Source: Photobacterium sanguinicancri (lineage in GTDB: Bacteria > Pseudomonadota > Gammaproteobacteria > Enterobacterales > Vibrionaceae). Taken from it: a stretch of DNA of 64,000 nt. The stretch covers positions 1,054,001 through 1,118,000 of the forward strand of contig NZ_AP024850.1 in assembly GCF_024346675.1 (NCBI RefSeq). The letters run 5' to 3'. The notes below the pieces were generated by a model. That model had not been told where the DNA came from and searched no databases. It saw nothing but the letters and a program-made list of their open reading frames with translations. Positions 54,755 through 64,000 of this stretch are shown here, one piece after another; positions within the stretch are counted from its first letter, which is position 1; every line of letters starts with the position of its first letter. The position numbers and the translations under genes are program-made.

Positions 54755-56857
54755 ATGCGGTCGCTTTCAGTGCAATGGAAAATTACGCTACTTGCAGGTA
54801 TGAGTTTACTCGCCACAATTACAGTGCTTACTGGCCTGTCATTTTATTTCTCATCTCAAAGCCAACGCTTGGTGAATGAGCAGACATTTTCGTCGCTCAG
54901 AGAACAATCTCAATCTTTGGTGCGGGTTCAAGCGCAGCGTCAGGCTATTCACGTTAAGCAGTATTTAGATGAAGCGGCTTACCGTGCTGAAATGTTGGCG
55001 CAGAGTGTGCTTTTCTTAAAGTTTAACGCGGAAGAAAACTATACGAATAGTTCTGAGCTTCGTGGTTCAATCAATGAACTGTTACGTCGTTCAGTAGATA
55101 GTTTCAGTAACATTCGTGGTGCTTTTGTTGTATTCAATCCGAACGCTTTGGATGGCGAAGATGGCAATTACCATGGCGCCGATTACGTTGGTGCTAACTC
55201 AACAGGGCGTTTTTCACCTTATTGGGTGACAGCGCAGGATGGAACCCCACAGCAAACTATTATCAATGAAGCGGATATTACAACATCGGCACAACGTCGG
55301 TTTAATTGCAGTATTGCTCAGCAAGCAGCCTGTGTGCTGAGCCCTACGCGTTCTGCTAATCAGATGCTAATCAGTTCAATCACTACGCCACTCATTGTTG
55401 AAGGCCAAGCGATTGGCTTGCTGGGGCTCGATATTAATTTAAGTGCGTTGCAGAGTGTCATTTCTGATGTTGATGGCAATCTGTTTGATGGTGCAGGCAA
55501 GGTCAGTTTGCTTAGCGATAACGGTACAATTGTCGCATGGGATCAAAGTCGTCAACGTATTGGTAGCCAATATAGTGCCAGCGATGCACTCCCGAGTGAG
55601 ATTACTACTTGGTTAGCGGCAGGTGATGAATTCATCGATTGGAGTGCTGATCAGCAGTGGTTAACCGCTTATATGCCGGTTGAACTTGGTCAATCAGCAT
55701 GGGGGATTGTTATTCAGCTCCCTACAGGCAAGGTGCTAGCAGAGGCAACGGCATTGAATGCCAACATAGATACGTTGCGGGTTGAGTCATCGCAGGTGCA
55801 AATCATAGCCAGTGTGGTGATGGCATTCGTTGGGTTAGTGGTTGTGTTATTCGCTTCTGCAAAGCTAGTGGCTCCAATCAAGGTGTTGGCTGCTCGGTTA
55901 GAAGATATCGCATCGGGTGAAGGTGATCTTACCCAGCGTATTCAGCTTGATCAGCAAGATGAAGTGGGCCAGTTAGCAATGTGGTTCAATCGTTTTCTTG
56001 ATAAGTTGCAAACGACAATGAAACAAGTTGTCGTGGCGGTTGATGAAGTTGATACCACGGCCAGTGAAGCGGCTAAAGTGGCGAGCAATAGTCGCGATGG
56101 TAGCCAAGCGCAATTTAAAGAAGTGGATATGGTCGCGACGGCCTCGGAAGAGATGACACAAACCGCTGGTGAAGTGGTACAACATACCCAAACCGCGCTG
56201 GAAGCTGCGCAGCAGGCGGGTGAAGCCGCGATGGCAGGGCAAGGCGTTATTCAGCAATCTGCGAGTTCGATGACGAGTTTGGTTGAACGGATGGAGCTGG
56301 CGGTGCCAGTTGCAAATGAACTTTCTAATAGCAGCAAAAATATTGAAGAAATACTGCAAGTGATTGGCGGCATTTCGGAACAAACAAATTTGCTGGCTCT
56401 GAATGCAGCGATAGAGGCGGCAAGGGCGGGTGAGCAAGGACGTGGTTTTGCGGTTGTGGCTGATGAAGTACGCCAGCTTGCGAGTCGGACTCAAGATTCG
56501 GTAGGGCAAATTCGTGAAGTCATCGAACAATTACAGCAAGGTACTCGGAGTGTGGTCGCGGCGATTCAAGAAGGGAACCACTTAGCGGGTAATACCGCGT
56601 CACAGGTGTCTGAGGCTGTCGTGAGTCTAGAACAAATTACTGATTCAGTAACGGCGATTCAAACCATGAACGAACAAATCATGCGTGCGGCGCAAGAGCA
56701 GCAGGCGGTCTCGGGGGAAGTGAACCGCAATGTTTCGAATATTCGAGAGTTGAGTGAAAGTATTTTGCATCAAGCGGGCAGTTCTGCGGATATTAGTGAT
56801 CGTTTAACCGCACTAGCTGAGCAGCAAAAACGATTAACAGGGCAATTTAAAGTCTGA
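54755..56857 (+). CDS. Methyl-accepting chemotaxis protein with a Cache-type sensor
   Basis: A 700-residue inner-membrane chemoreceptor. It has an N-terminal transmembrane helix (about 12-33), a large periplasmic domain of dCache type (about 40-340), a second helix (about 350-372), a HAMP domain (residues 375-427, containing [20 protein letters not shown]), and a long methyl-accepting signalling domain whose tip is [32 protein letters not shown]. No C-terminal NWETF-like CheR tether. Ligand unknown. ATG at 54755 behind AAGGA is the start. No adjacent chemotaxis genes. Confidence 0.95.
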   Translation: MRSLSVQWKITLLAGMSLLATITVLTGLSFYFSSQSQRLVNEQTFSSLREQSQSLVRVQAQRQAIHVKQYLDEAAYRAEMLAQSVLFLKFNAEENYTNSSELRGSINELLRRSVDSFSNIRGAFVVFNPNALDGEDGNYHGADYVGANSTGRFSPYWVTAQDGTPQQTIINEADITTSAQRRFNCSIAQQAACVLSPTRSANQMLISSITTPLIVEGQAIGLLGLDINLSALQSVISDVDGNLFDGAGKVSLLSDNGTIVAWDQSRQRIGSQYSASDALPSEITTWLAAGDEFIDWSADQQWLTAYMPVELGQSAWGIVIQLPTGKVLAEATALNANIDTLRVESSQVQIIASVVMAFVGLVVVLFASAKLVAPIKVLAARLEDIASGEGDLTQRIQLDQQDEVGQLAMWFNRFLDKLQTTMKQVVVAVDEVDTTASEAAKVASNSRDGSQAQFKEVDMVATASEEMTQTAGEVVQHTQTALEAAQQAGEAAMAGQGVIQQSASSMTSLVERMELAVPVANELSNSSKNIEEILQVIGGISEQTNLLALNAAIEAARAGEQGRGFAVVADEVRQLASRTQDSVGQIREVIEQLQQGTRSVVAAIQEGNHLAGNTASQVSEAVVSLEQITDSVTAIQTMNEQIMRAAQEQQAVSGEVNRNVSNIRELSESILHQAGSSADISDRLTALAEQQKRLTGQFKV

Positions 56858-56885
56858 TAAATTCGTTACGCTAAATCAGAGATGA

Positions 56886-56915
56886 AAAAGCCGAATCCTT
56901 GGATTCGGCTTTATT
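56886..56915. terminator. Terminator between MCP and roxA
   Basis: AAAAGCCGAATCC / GGATTCGGCTTT stem with A and T runs between convergent genes; it can act in both directions. Confidence 0.9.
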
Positions 56916-56938
56916 GTATAGGTTTGTCCGTCTTGAAA

Positions 56939-58072
56939 TTACTCGGCAGGGTACCAGCAACCTTGGTTGATCAGCTGAGTCAGCAGATCAATTACGGCAG
57001 GGTGCTCACGCATAGCCCCTAATGTTTTACCATCAAGTGTTTCTTGATCACAAAGCGCAATGATCACTTGGCTGCACTCTTCTGGTAATTCAACGGTTTC
57101 ACCATTGATATAGCCAATATGAGGTGTTTCAGGGTAATAGAAAGCACGTAAACCACCAAGGCGCTTTAAGGTTTCGTTCGCCATGAAGAATTGGTGTGTT
57201 TCACTGTTTTCCCATGACGGTTCAGCAGCAATCAGATCTAGCTCATGACGGCTTTGGCTTAGGTGTTCACCCATCCAGCTTTTCATTAGCTCTGGGTGGT
57301 CTAATAAGCTACGCATCATATCTTCTAAATCTTGACGTTCAGCGTCTAAGATCGCACCGCTGTTACTGCGTGCCGGTAAATCAGGGTTGTGATAGTGCAC
57401 ATCGCCAATTTCATTGGCAATTACATGATCAGCAAAACTGCTTAATAACTCTTGTTTTTTCGGTGAACGGAAACCGACCGAAAAACTCATTGATGTTTCG
57501 ATTGCGTAGCCATCGTGTGGGAAGCCCGGTGGGATATATAAAATATCACCCGGTTCTAATACATCGTCGATGATAGGGTCAAAAGATTTAATTTGACGCA
57601 ATGCAGGGTGACGAAACTCTTCTTCGTAATCGTCACTTTTAGGGCCAACACGCCAATGACGCTTACCCGAACCTTGAGTAATGAATACATCGTATTGATC
57701 GATATGAGGGCCAACACCGCCACCAGGGGTCGAGTAGCTGATCATCAAATCGTCCATCAACCAGTTTGGTAGTTGGCGAAATGATGTCACAAGGCGAGCT
57801 GCGCCTTCGTGCCAATGGTTTGCAGCCTGAACGATGAAAGACCAGTGATCTTCTGGTACGTCATCAAATGTCAGCGGACCGTGTTTAACTTCCCATTCGT
57901 CGCCATGTTGGGCAATGTAACGTGAATCAACTTCGTCTTCCATTGCAAGACCTGCAAGTTCATCAGGACTGATTGGATCAATAAAGTTTTTGAAGCCACC
58001 TTTAATCATGGTGGGTTTTTTCTGCCAATATTCGGCAAGGAATTCTTCGAAGTTGAAAGTTAAATCGTACAT
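56939..58072 (-). CDS. roxA: Ribosomal protein L16 arginine hydroxylase RoxA (YcfD)
   Basis: A 377-residue cupin/JmjC-type Fe(II) and 2-oxoglutarate dependent oxygenase that hydroxylates an arginine of ribosomal protein L16. The iron ligands HxD are in VGPHIDQYDVFITQ, and the distal His in PPGFPHDGYAIETS. The N-terminus NFEEFLAEYWQKKPTMIKGGF is family-typical, with the C-terminal dimerisation and winged-helix part from about 215. An oxygen-dependent translation modification. It is divergent in spacing from the nor genes and separately transcribed. Confidence 0.95.
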   Translation of the reverse strand: MYDLTFNFEEFLAEYWQKKPTMIKGGFKNFIDPISPDELAGLAMEDEVDSRYIAQHGDEWEVKHGPLTFDDVPEDHWSFIVQAANHWHEGAARLVTSFRQLPNWLMDDLMISYSTPGGGVGPHIDQYDVFITQGSGKRHWRVGPKSDDYEEEFRHPALRQIKSFDPIIDDVLEPGDILYIPPGFPHDGYAIETSMSFSVGFRSPKKQELLSSFADHVIANEIGDVHYHNPDLPARSNSGAILDAERQDLEDMMRSLLDHPELMKSWMGEHLSQSRHELDLIAAEPSWENSETHQFFMANETLKRLGGLRAFYYPETPHIGYINGETVELPEECSQVIIALCDQETLDGKTLGAMREHPAVIDLLTQLINQGCWYPAE

Positions 58073-58172
58073 GTAGGTTTTGACTCGATGTGCATGAGCC
58101 GCGATTATAGCGTATTCCTCACCAAACGTGATGAGGAATTCGTTTAATGCGTATAGGTGAAGCTTTGAACCG

Positions 58173-59324
58173 TTATTGCAACTGCCTTAGCAGAGGAAAT
58201 GCTGAGGATTGTTGATCGTGACTTGCGACAAAACCTAGCAAATTATTGGTTTGTGGATCAAAGGCTTTAGCTATATATCCACTCTCAGTCTTGATGATTT
58301 CCCACTTAGTATCTTTACGTGTTGTTTGACCTGAAAGCGATAGTGGGAACCACGGCGTTTTTGCTTTTATCAAACTATTTGGAAGATTAACTGGGGTTGG
58401 ATTTCCCGTTAATGTTTTCGCTAATGCCATTGCTGATAGCATGGTTGGTTGTAAGAAAGCCCGTACTTGCCCATCCATTTCTGCGCAATCACCCAGTGCG
58501 TAGATATCTGGATGTGACGTTTGCAGATGACGATCAATCACAATGCCCTGTTGGATTGTTAAACCCGCTTGCTTCGCTAAAGTGATATTCGATTTAAGCC
58601 CCATTGCTGCAATAATGACGTCATATTCGGTATTCTGACCGTCACTAGTTTGGGCTATTAATTGCTGATGGTGGCGATGAATACTGTCAACGGTTTTGCC
58701 TAGCTTGAGTACGACACCATGCTCCGCCATCGTTTGATATACCGACGCACTCAGTAGTTCTGGCAGTAAGCTTGGCATGATATGAGTGGCTTTATCAGTT
58801 AGGGTGACTTGCTTTCCTGCTATCGATAAATCCATCGCAATTTCAGTGCCAATGAGACCAGCACCAAGGACTAATACTGACTTAGCGGCTGCAATTTTGT
58901 CCTGATTGGCTGCGTACTCCGTCAAGCTATTAAGCGTGACCACCTCATCCGCGGCGTTACCTGTAAAGGGAGGTACGAAAGCTTGCGCGCCTGTAGCGAG
59001 TACTAACTTGCTATATTGCAGCGTACCTTTACTTGATTCATTGACGTAATCTAGTTGTTTATCCGTTGAATCAATCGCTTCAACCCAGGTATTGTTTAGC
59101 AATGTGATTGCATTTGTTTGAGCAAACTCTGTTGCGGATTGTTTAATTAAATCACTGGCTGTTTGCTGCCGTGAAAAAACATGGCTGAGATCGGGCTTCG
59201 CGTAATCATCACCATTGTCAGCGGTGACAACGGTAATAGCGGTGGCGGTATCTAGCTTACGGATTGATTTTACAAGTTGGTAAGCGGCAAAGCCGCTCCC
59301 AACAATAACAATGTGATCGCTCAT
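58173..59324 (-). CDS. norW: NADH:flavorubredoxin reductase NorW
   Basis: A 383-residue FAD- and NADH-binding reductase that passes electrons to the rubredoxin domain of NorV. FAD motif is IVIVGSGFAAYQLVKSI, NAD motif SVLVLGAGLIGTEIAMDL, second FAD motif DIYALGDCAEMDGQVRAF. It starts 11 bp after norV and forms the nor operon with it. Confidence 0.95.
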   Translation of the reverse strand: MSDHIVIVGSGFAAYQLVKSIRKLDTATAITVVTADNGDDYAKPDLSHVFSRQQTASDLIKQSATEFAQTNAITLLNNTWVEAIDSTDKQLDYVNESSKGTLQYSKLVLATGAQAFVPPFTGNAADEVVTLNSLTEYAANQDKIAAAKSVLVLGAGLIGTEIAMDLSIAGKQVTLTDKATHIMPSLLPELLSASVYQTMAEHGVVLKLGKTVDSIHRHHQQLIAQTSDGQNTEYDVIIAAMGLKSNITLAKQAGLTIQQGIVIDRHLQTSHPDIYALGDCAEMDGQVRAFLQPTMLSAMALAKTLTGNPTPVNLPNSLIKAKTPWFPLSLSGQTTRKDTKWEIIKTESGYIAKAFDPQTNNLLGFVASHDQQSSAFPLLRQLQ

Positions 59325-59335
59325 TGTATTTTTCC

Positions 59336-60850
59336 TTACGCCAATGGCTCAAAAACTTCTTTGCCAATGCCGCACTCTGGGCATAGGAAGCTATCTGAAA
59401 GGTCATGGAATGAAGTGCCAGGTTCTACATTTTGGTTCGGCTCGCCAACTCTAGGGTCATAGATCCAATTGCAGACAGTGCAGATATAGCAAGTGCAATC
59501 ATCAGCGTGATCCCCTTTATTAGCTTCCACTTTAGCGGCTTCTTGAGCAGCCTCTAGAGGAACTTGAACTTCTGATTGTAGCTGTTCATCAGTTTGACTT
59601 GTTACAGTCTCTGGCTCTTGAGGTTTCTCGCCCATGTCTGCCGCAACAACATTTTGGTCATTCCATGCTTTGGCAATAGACACACCATACTCAACAGAAG
59701 TTGCAACGCCTTCACCGTCTGGTTTCCAGTGTAAGTGCAAGGGTGCTTCAACGCTAAATCCAGCTTCTTTCAGACGGGCATCAATGCGCTTCACTGCACC
59801 ACCAGTCCAGCCTGAAGACCCAAATGCTGCCGCCGCTTTTTCTTTGAAGCGCAGGCCATGAATTTCTTCAAGCAGAGCCGCTACTTTAGGCATCATGACA
59901 TTGTTCATTGTAGAGCTGCCCACTAGCACGCCTTTAGAGCGGAATATGTTAGCGAGAATGACGTTCTTATCATGACGAGAAATATTATAAATTTTGATTG
60001 CAGTATTAGGACTTTCGCTACGAATACCTTTAGCAACCGCATCTGCCATGATTCGAGTATTACCACTCATGCTGTCATAAACGATTGTGATGCAATCTTC
60101 TTTGTATGCTTGTGACCACTCGTAGTATTTCTCTACGATTTGAGTCGCGTTCTCGCGCCAGATACAGCCGTGAGATGTGGCGATAATGTCGATTGGAACA
60201 CCAAGTGCTAGAACCTCTTCGATTTTAGCTTTAACTAGCGGTGCGAACGGAGTCAGAATGTTTGAGAAGTAGCGCTGGCATTCATCGAATAGCTCAGTCT
60301 GATTCATCTCATCATTGAACAGGTGCTCATCACAGTAGTGCTGGCCGAAAGCATCATTAGAGAATAGGATGTTGTCGCCAGTCATGTAAGTAGCCATTGA
60401 ATCAGGCCAGTGCAGCATCTTCATCTCAACAAAGACAAGTGCTTTGCCGTTACCAATATCAAGTGTGTCACCCGTCTTGACCACTCGGAAATCCCAGTCT
60501 GGCTGGTGGTGATGACCAATGATACTGTCAACGCCAGCCTCAGTGCAGTAGATCGGTGTGTTTGGAATCTTTGCCATTAGCGTAGACAATGCACCAGCGT
60601 GGTCATGCTCTGCATGTTGAGTGATGATGTAATCAATTTGGTTAAGGTCAATTTCTTGTTCTAGGTTCGCAATGAATTGCTCGTCGAACTGATGGTCGAC
60701 TGTGTCGATTAGAACCGTTTTTTCTTCTTGGATTAGGTAGCTGTTGTAACTCGTACCACGGCCCATTTTGTACTCAGTACCGTGGAAGTATTCTGTTTCC
60801 CAGTCTTTGATACCAACCCATTTCACATTGTTTTTAACTTGAATAGACAT
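59336..60850 (-). CDS. norV: Anaerobic nitric oxide reductase flavorubredoxin NorV
   Basis: A 504-residue soluble enzyme that reduces NO to N2O in anoxic conditions. A metallo-beta-lactamase-like diiron domain (about 1-250, with HAEHDHAG), a flavodoxin FMN domain (about 255-395, [18 protein letters not shown]) and a C-terminal rubredoxin (about 450-504, with [13 protein letters not shown] and LCPECG) joined by an acidic Glu/Gln-rich linker. NsrR-like operators lie just upstream, and no norR gene is next to it. Confidence 0.97.
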   Translation of the reverse strand: MSIQVKNNVKWVGIKDWETEYFHGTEYKMGRGTSYNSYLIQEEKTVLIDTVDHQFDEQFIANLEQEIDLNQIDYIITQHAEHDHAGALSTLMAKIPNTPIYCTEAGVDSIIGHHHQPDWDFRVVKTGDTLDIGNGKALVFVEMKMLHWPDSMATYMTGDNILFSNDAFGQHYCDEHLFNDEMNQTELFDECQRYFSNILTPFAPLVKAKIEEVLALGVPIDIIATSHGCIWRENATQIVEKYYEWSQAYKEDCITIVYDSMSGNTRIMADAVAKGIRSESPNTAIKIYNISRHDKNVILANIFRSKGVLVGSSTMNNVMMPKVAALLEEIHGLRFKEKAAAAFGSSGWTGGAVKRIDARLKEAGFSVEAPLHLHWKPDGEGVATSVEYGVSIAKAWNDQNVVAADMGEKPQEPETVTSQTDEQLQSEVQVPLEAAQEAAKVEANKGDHADDCTCYICTVCNWIYDPRVGEPNQNVEPGTSFHDLSDSFLCPECGIGKEVFEPLA

Positions 60851-60874
60851 AACAGCTACCTATGTATTTTGCAT

Positions 60875-60897
60875 AACATGTATTTTGAGTGCATGTT
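60875..60897. promoter_or_regulatory. NsrR-like operator 1 upstream of norV
   Basis: A 23-bp imperfect palindrome with halves AACATGTATTT and GAGTGCATGTT; the NsrR consensus in gamma-proteobacteria is close to the form ATGYATTT-N-AAATRCAT. It lies 25 bp before the norV start codon and overlaps a minus-strand -10-like TATAAC at 60900-60895, a repressor position. Confidence 0.7.
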
Positions 60898-60921
60898 ATA
60901 CCTCGATATTTGTTATGGCAA
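60895..60921 (-). promoter_or_regulatory. Candidate norV promoter
   Basis: On the minus strand TTGCCA, 15 bp, TATAAC. The spacer is shorter than the ideal 17. No sigma-54 GG-N10-GC pair is seen in the region, in contrast to NorR-controlled norV in E. coli. Confidence 0.5.
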
Positions 60922-60926
60922 CACTA

Positions 60927-60949
60927 AACATGCATAAAAAATACATGTT
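60927..60949. promoter_or_regulatory. NsrR-like operator 2 upstream of norV
   Basis: A second 23-bp palindrome, halves AACATGCATAA and AAATACATGTT, eight of eleven positions matched. Its centre is 52 bp from that of operator 1, close to five helical turns, so two dimers could bind on the same face. Confidence 0.7.
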
Positions 60950-61052
60950 ATAAATAAATTATTGATTATATTGATTATAAAAATAAAACTGGGTGTTTTA
61001 TGATTGAGGGGATAAAGGGCGGGGGATTAGTTTTGGCTGGAAAGTAAACAAA

Positions 61053-61082
61053 AAAAAGGTTGGCACTAGGCCAACCTTTTTA
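61053..61082. terminator. Terminator after purB
   Basis: AAAAAGGTTGGC / GCCAACCTTTTT stem with A and T runs. It lies 15 bp after the purB stop codon and can end minus-strand transcripts of the mnmA-hflD-purB unit. Confidence 0.92.
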
Positions 61083-61096
61083 TGTCAGAGCGTGAA

Positions 61097-62521
<1,425 letters not shown>

Positions 62522-62548
62522 TTAACTGCTTCGTAATCAATAAAATTA

Positions 62549-63166
62549 TTAACAGCGAGCAAGCAAAATTTTTGCTTGTTCAACCATTTGCTTACGCCCG
62601 AAAATTAAATGACGACGCTTACCACCGACTTGACGCCACAATACAGCACTGCGCACAGCGGCAAGTAGCAAACCGCGTACTTTGTGCTGAACACTATTTT
62701 GTTGTAAGTGGGCAGGTGTACCTGTTACCTGAATGCGAGGCCCTAATGGGCTGATGGTATCAAGGTAAACGCTGGCAATATTGCTAATCATTTGTTCTTC
62801 GAGCAATTCAAAATGCTCGGTTTGGCGCTTGAGAACGTCAATGCGCTCGCCAAGCTGAGCCATGCTATCGCGGCGGCTAGATAATTTACGCTCTAGTGCC
62901 ATTACGCTAACGAGGTAGCGTGTGATTTCATTGCCAGATGGTGTGTTATCAATCTCTGCTGTTAAGGTTTCTAAGCCCAAACGTAAGCTTGATTCATCAC
63001 CGTAAATATCAAGGGTGTTAGCAGGATCTGTCGCCATAATACTATTTAGACAGGTTGCTAACTCATCGCTATCGCAATTGCCGTCGCGGGCAACTTTCTG
63101 AACGAGTTTCACTGCTTGGCAGATACCAGCAAAAGCGATGGTACGATCGTATAAAGAGTTTGCCAC
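62549..63166 (-). CDS. hflD: High frequency lysogenisation protein HflD
   Basis: A 205-residue mainly helical protein. In E. coli HflD binds phage lambda CII and is membrane-associated. [41 protein letters not shown] and [17 protein letters not shown] match the family. The start is GTG at 63166 with AAGGAGC upstream, giving the family N-terminus; an ATG frame from 63208 would overlap mnmA. Between mnmA and purB, as in E. coli. Confidence 0.92.
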   Translation of the reverse strand: MANSLYDRTIAFAGICQAVKLVQKVARDGNCDSDELATCLNSIMATDPANTLDIYGDESSLRLGLETLTAEIDNTPSGNEITRYLVSVMALERKLSSRRDSMAQLGERIDVLKRQTEHFELLEEQMISNIASVYLDTISPLGPRIQVTGTPAHLQQNSVQHKVRGLLLAAVRSAVLWRQVGGKRRHLIFGRKQMVEQAKILLARC

Positions 63167-63179
63167 GTGCGACTGCTCC

Positions 63180-64000
63180 TTAAATGCGTTGTTCAATAAT
63201 GCCGCCACCTAGACAAATTTCGTCAAGGTAGAAGACTGCTGATTGGCCGGGTGTTACTGCGATCTGTGGTTCATCAAAGATGACTTTGATGTTCTCATCA
63301 TCGATTGGCAAGATAGTACAAGGGATATCTTGCTGACGGTAACGTGTTTTCACCGTACATTTCAGTGGTTCACGAATTGGCTGACGATCAACCCAATGCA
63401 GTTGTGAAGCCACTAAACCTTCTGATTTTAGGCGAGGGTGATCTTTACCTTGGCCTACAATTAAAACGTTACGTTTCACATCTTTATCAACTACGTACCA
63501 AGCGTCTTCTAAGCCGTTTCCGCCTTTTTGTCCGCCAATATGTAGGCCTTTACGTTGACCTAGTGTGTGGTACATCAAGCCTTGGTGTTCGCCAATGACT
63601 TTACCTTCGTCAGCCGTTTCGATTTTGCCAGGCTGCGCAGGTAAGTACTTACCTAAGAATTCAGTAAACTTACGCTCACCGATGAAACAAATACCGGTTG
63701 AATCTTTTTTCTTGGCTGTGATCAGGTCTTGCTCTTCTGCAATACGGCGAACTTCAGGTTTTTCTAGTTCACCAACAGGGAATAGGCTACGAGAAATTTG
63801 CTCATGGCTTAGTGTGTATAAGAAGTAGCTTTGATCTTTGTTGTTATCAACACCACGTAGCATCTGAGGTTTATCACCTTCAGTAGTTGGGAAACTACGG
63901 CGTGTGTAGTGACCCATCGCGATGTAATCGGCTTCTAGAACTTCGTCTGCAAATTCTAAAAACGCTTTAAATTTGATTTCTTTATTACAAAGAATATCTG
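63180..64000 (-). CDS. mnmA: tRNA-specific 2-thiouridylase MnmA, 5-prime part outside window
   Basis: The C-terminal 273 codons of the enzyme that thiolates wobble U34 of tRNA-Lys, Glu and Gln. The visible part starts [17 protein letters not shown], with the ATP- and tRNA-binding region, then the catalytic Cys in [16 protein letters not shown] and the C-terminal [21 protein letters not shown] and beta-barrel. The N-terminal ATP pyrophosphatase PP-loop and the first catalytic Cys are beyond position 64000. Operon with hflD and purB. Confidence 0.97.
   Translation of the reverse strand, partial: DILCNKEIKFKAFLEFADEVLEADYIAMGHYTRRSFPTTEGDKPQMLRGVDNNKDQSYFLYTLSHEQISRSLFPVGELEKPEVRRIAEEQDLITAKKKDSTGICFIGERKFTEFLGKYLPAQPGKIETADEGKVIGEHQGLMYHTLGQRKGLHIGGQKGGNGLEDAWYVVDKDVKRNVLIVGQGKDHPRLKSEGLVASQLHWVDRQPIREPLKCTVKTRYRQQDIPCTILPIDDENIKVIFDEPQIAVTPGQSAVFYLDEICLGGGIIEQRI

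Noticed and set aside
55973..56530. 185-residue minus-strand frame within the chemoreceptor gene
   Set aside because: Antisense shadow of the methyl-accepting domain; His/Arg/Phe-rich composition without similarity.

Overview
The window is a gamma-proteobacterial chromosome segment of the Vibrionaceae, most likely Photobacterium or a close relative. The argument is synteny plus protein sequence: uvrB - qrr1 - luxO - luxU - yvcK-like - moaA, aspS - yecE - cmoA - cmoB, ybgC - tolQRAB - pal - cpoB - nadA, and mnmA - hflD - purB are all arranged as in Vibrio-type genomes. I see no insertion sequence, prophage, integron or CRISPR array; most of the window is core chromosome.

Layout. 0-5.8 kb: a MarC-family membrane protein divergent from the fermentative bifunctional enzyme AdhE (CRP and FNR sites upstream), then an SDR-like protein lacking its catalytic tyrosine and a small unknown. 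5.8-10.4 kb (minus): a MalY/PatB-type aminotransferase, then a three-gene operon (retropepsin-like lipoprotein, membrane-bound inactive transglutaminase, RimK-like ATP-grasp ligase) that looks like a poorly characterised envelope peptide-ligation system. 10.6-13.4 kb (minus): cmoA-cmoB for tRNA wobble uridine modification, and yecE. 13.8-20 kb: aspS, yebC, ruvC, an inserted glycosyltransferase, and ruvAB behind a LexA-type box. 21-24.2 kb: cytochrome bd oxidase operon cydA-cydB-cydX-ybgE with two FNR boxes. 24.4-31 kb: the Tol-Pal envelope operon, then nadA and a bile-acid:Na+ symporter family transporter. 32-34.3 kb: a YecA/UPF0149 protein, two tRNA-Ser genes trailed by degenerate copies of tRNA tails and terminators, and a YgjP-like metalloprotein.

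34.7-44 kb: uvrB with a perfect FNR box in its upstream region; the quorum-sensing phosphorelay pair luxO-luxU with the divergent sigma-54-dependent sRNA Qrr1; a YvcK/CofD-like protein; a Lon N-domain-like protein; and moaA-C-D-E preceded by a molybdenum-cofactor riboswitch. 44-48.5 kb is the most accessory-looking part: an AT-rich gap, several unknown small or secreted proteins, a PDZ-containing retropepsin-like protein, a DUF2975/XRE pair, and two unlisted small ORFs. 48.9-54.6 kb: oligopeptide permease oppABCDF. 54.7-64 kb: a methyl-accepting chemotaxis protein, the ribosomal protein hydroxylase roxA (ycfD), the NO-detoxifying norV-norW pair under two NsrR-like operators rather than an adjacent NorR, and purB-hflD-mnmA (mnmA cut by the window edge).

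A common thread is life at changing oxygen supply: adhE, cydABX, norVW, Moco synthesis and FNR/NsrR sites all occur here, next to the central quorum-sensing switch LuxU-LuxO-Qrr1. The most interesting unexplained structures are a roughly 55-bp element shared by the luxO/qrr1 intergenic region and a second intergenic site 3.7 kb away, the tRNA-Ser tail repeats, the FNR promoter ahead of uvrB, and the small ORFs near 48 kb.
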